Origin: Rhodobacter sp. | Lineage (GTDB): Bacteria > Pseudomonadota > Alphaproteobacteria > Rhodobacterales > Rhodobacteraceae | Assembly: GCA_027490955.1 (NCBI GenBank) | Contig: JAIXXB010000031.1 | Coordinates: 1 to 42,480, forward strand | DNA: 42,480 nucleotides | Reading direction: 5' to 3' | In this document: piece by piece, positions 42,109-42,480 of the stretch | Numbering within the stretch: the stretch's first letter is position 1 | Layout of the letters: every line of letters begins with the position of its first letter | Program-made: the position numbers and the translations under genes | The notes under the pieces: generated by a model | The model's database searches: none | Told to the model about the DNA's origin: nothing | The model's input: the letters and a program-made list of their open reading frames with translations, nothing else

Positions 42109-42149
42109 ATAGTATACAAACAATATTATCAATTGCGCGGGCCTGTCAA
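42109..42149 (-). promoter_or_regulatory. Promoter and operator of the hydroxylase-hnr operon
   Basis: On the minus strand, TTGACA (42144-42149) precedes TAATAT (42123-42128) by 15 bases, or TATTGT by 18. The operator ATAGTATACAAA (42109-42120, plus strand) lies directly downstream of the -10 box and 20 bases before the GTG start. Confidence 0.6.
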
Positions 42150-42329
42150 GTTGTTACAGCATGGCCGATTTGTCCACCCCAAGCAACCAAGGGCCAAATG
42201 GGCAGGCGGCCAGACTGACCAGAGGTATGGCCCGCAATCAGGCGCGCCGCCGCCCACAGTATAACCGCAAACCCGTCCGGCCAACATGATTTAGGCGCAG
42301 CTTCTGCCAAGGCCAGACATTTCTGCACC
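42150..42329. other. Spacer between etfA and the catabolic island
   Basis: About 180 bases downstream of the etfA stop and upstream of the island promoter. No gene or clear terminator is seen. Open frames here are short and of unlikely composition. Confidence 0.4.
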
Positions 42330-42480
42330 CTACAATTTTTCAATCATCTCTGGGACGGCCCTGAAGAGGTCTGCGACAAGGCCGTAATCGGCGACTTGGA
42401 AGATGGGGGCTTCTTCGTCTTTGTTGATGGCGACGATGACTTTGCTGTCTTTCATGCCTGCCAGATGCTGGATTGCGCCC
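42330..42480 (-). CDS. etfA: Electron transfer flavoprotein alpha subunit, C-terminal end (partial)
   Basis: The last 49 codons run off the window edge. The peptide contains [31 protein letters not shown] and LVADLF, and ends with an EMIEKL-like tail. This is the highly conserved FAD-binding C-terminus of EtfA, which passes electrons from acyl-CoA and related dehydrogenases to the ETF-ubiquinone reductase. The start and the usual upstream etfB lie outside the window. It is probably the housekeeping neighbour marking the right border of the island. Confidence 0.9.
   Translation of the reverse strand, partial: GAIQHLAGMKDSKVIVAINKDEEAPIFQVADYGLVADLFRAVPEMIEKL

Noticed and set aside
42090-42119. 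TTG at 42119 as the start of the FAD-subunit gene
   Set aside because: The codon lies within the operator and close to the -10 box. GTG 42089 with GGTGG upstream gives the normal family N-terminus.
42146-42343. Small open frame on the - strand next to etfA
   Set aside because: It overlaps the etfA 3' end in another frame and the promoter region of the hydroxylase operon, with no family signal.

Overview
The window comes from a GC-rich alphaproteobacterium, most likely a Rhodobacteraceae member. This is inferred from codon use, gene style (ATGA overlaps, GTG/TTG starts) and family content (UrtABCDE, RTX proteins, an XDH-type molybdenum hydroxylase with its XdhC partner). No rRNA, tRNA, CRISPR array or insertion sequence was seen. 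Everything here is read from sequence and family knowledge; no database search was run.

Layout. (1) 326-8632, + strand: an OmpR/BaeR-type two-component pair, a subtilisin/kexin-like protease with a P domain and an RTX tail, then a four-gene tripartite ABC efflux system (FtsX/DevC-type permease, ATPase, periplasmic adaptor, TolC/NodT-type outer-membrane lipoprotein). (2) 8675-9580, - strand: a persulfide-dioxygenase-like metallo-beta-lactamase-fold hydrolase. (3) 10099-16122, + strand: a complete urea ABC transporter, urtABCDE, without urease genes, ended by a strong hairpin at 16181-16212. (4) 16221-23345, - strand: one giant RTX protein of about 2374 residues with a propeller-like N-terminal part. 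(5) 23593-42089: an accessory catabolic island. (6) 42330-42480: the C-terminal end of etfA, cut by the window edge.

The island is the most interesting part. It encodes a FAD subunit and a fused Fe-S/Mo subunit of a molybdenum hydroxylase, a 6-hydroxynicotinate reductase (Hnr), an enamidase (Ena), a 7Fe-type ferredoxin plus ferredoxin-NADP reductase, a branched-chain-type ABC importer, a MobA-XdhC fusion for Mo-cofactor handling, a MarR regulator, and three proteins of unclear role (an ApbE-like UPF0280 protein and two tandem 'amino acid synthesis' PF06684 paralogs). Together these match the first three steps of the reductive nicotinate pathway known from Eubacterium barkeri: nicotinate to 6-hydroxynicotinate, to 1,4,5,6-tetrahydro-6-oxonicotinate, to 2-formylglutarate plus ammonia. 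Here the steps would be driven by NADPH through Fpr and the ferredoxin.

A palindromic 12-mer, consensus TTAGYATRCWAA, sits at the promoters of the importer, the ferredoxin/Fpr operon, the enamidase, the hydroxylase-Hnr operon and the polytopic membrane-protein gene at 25420. A weaker version lies upstream of the MobA-XdhC gene. This ties the scattered transcription units into one probable regulon, with the MarR protein at 26857-27309 the best regulator candidate in the window. The most testable new ideas are that the UPF0280 protein attaches the covalent flavin of Hnr, and that the PF06684 pair acts in the still unassigned lower part of this pathway.
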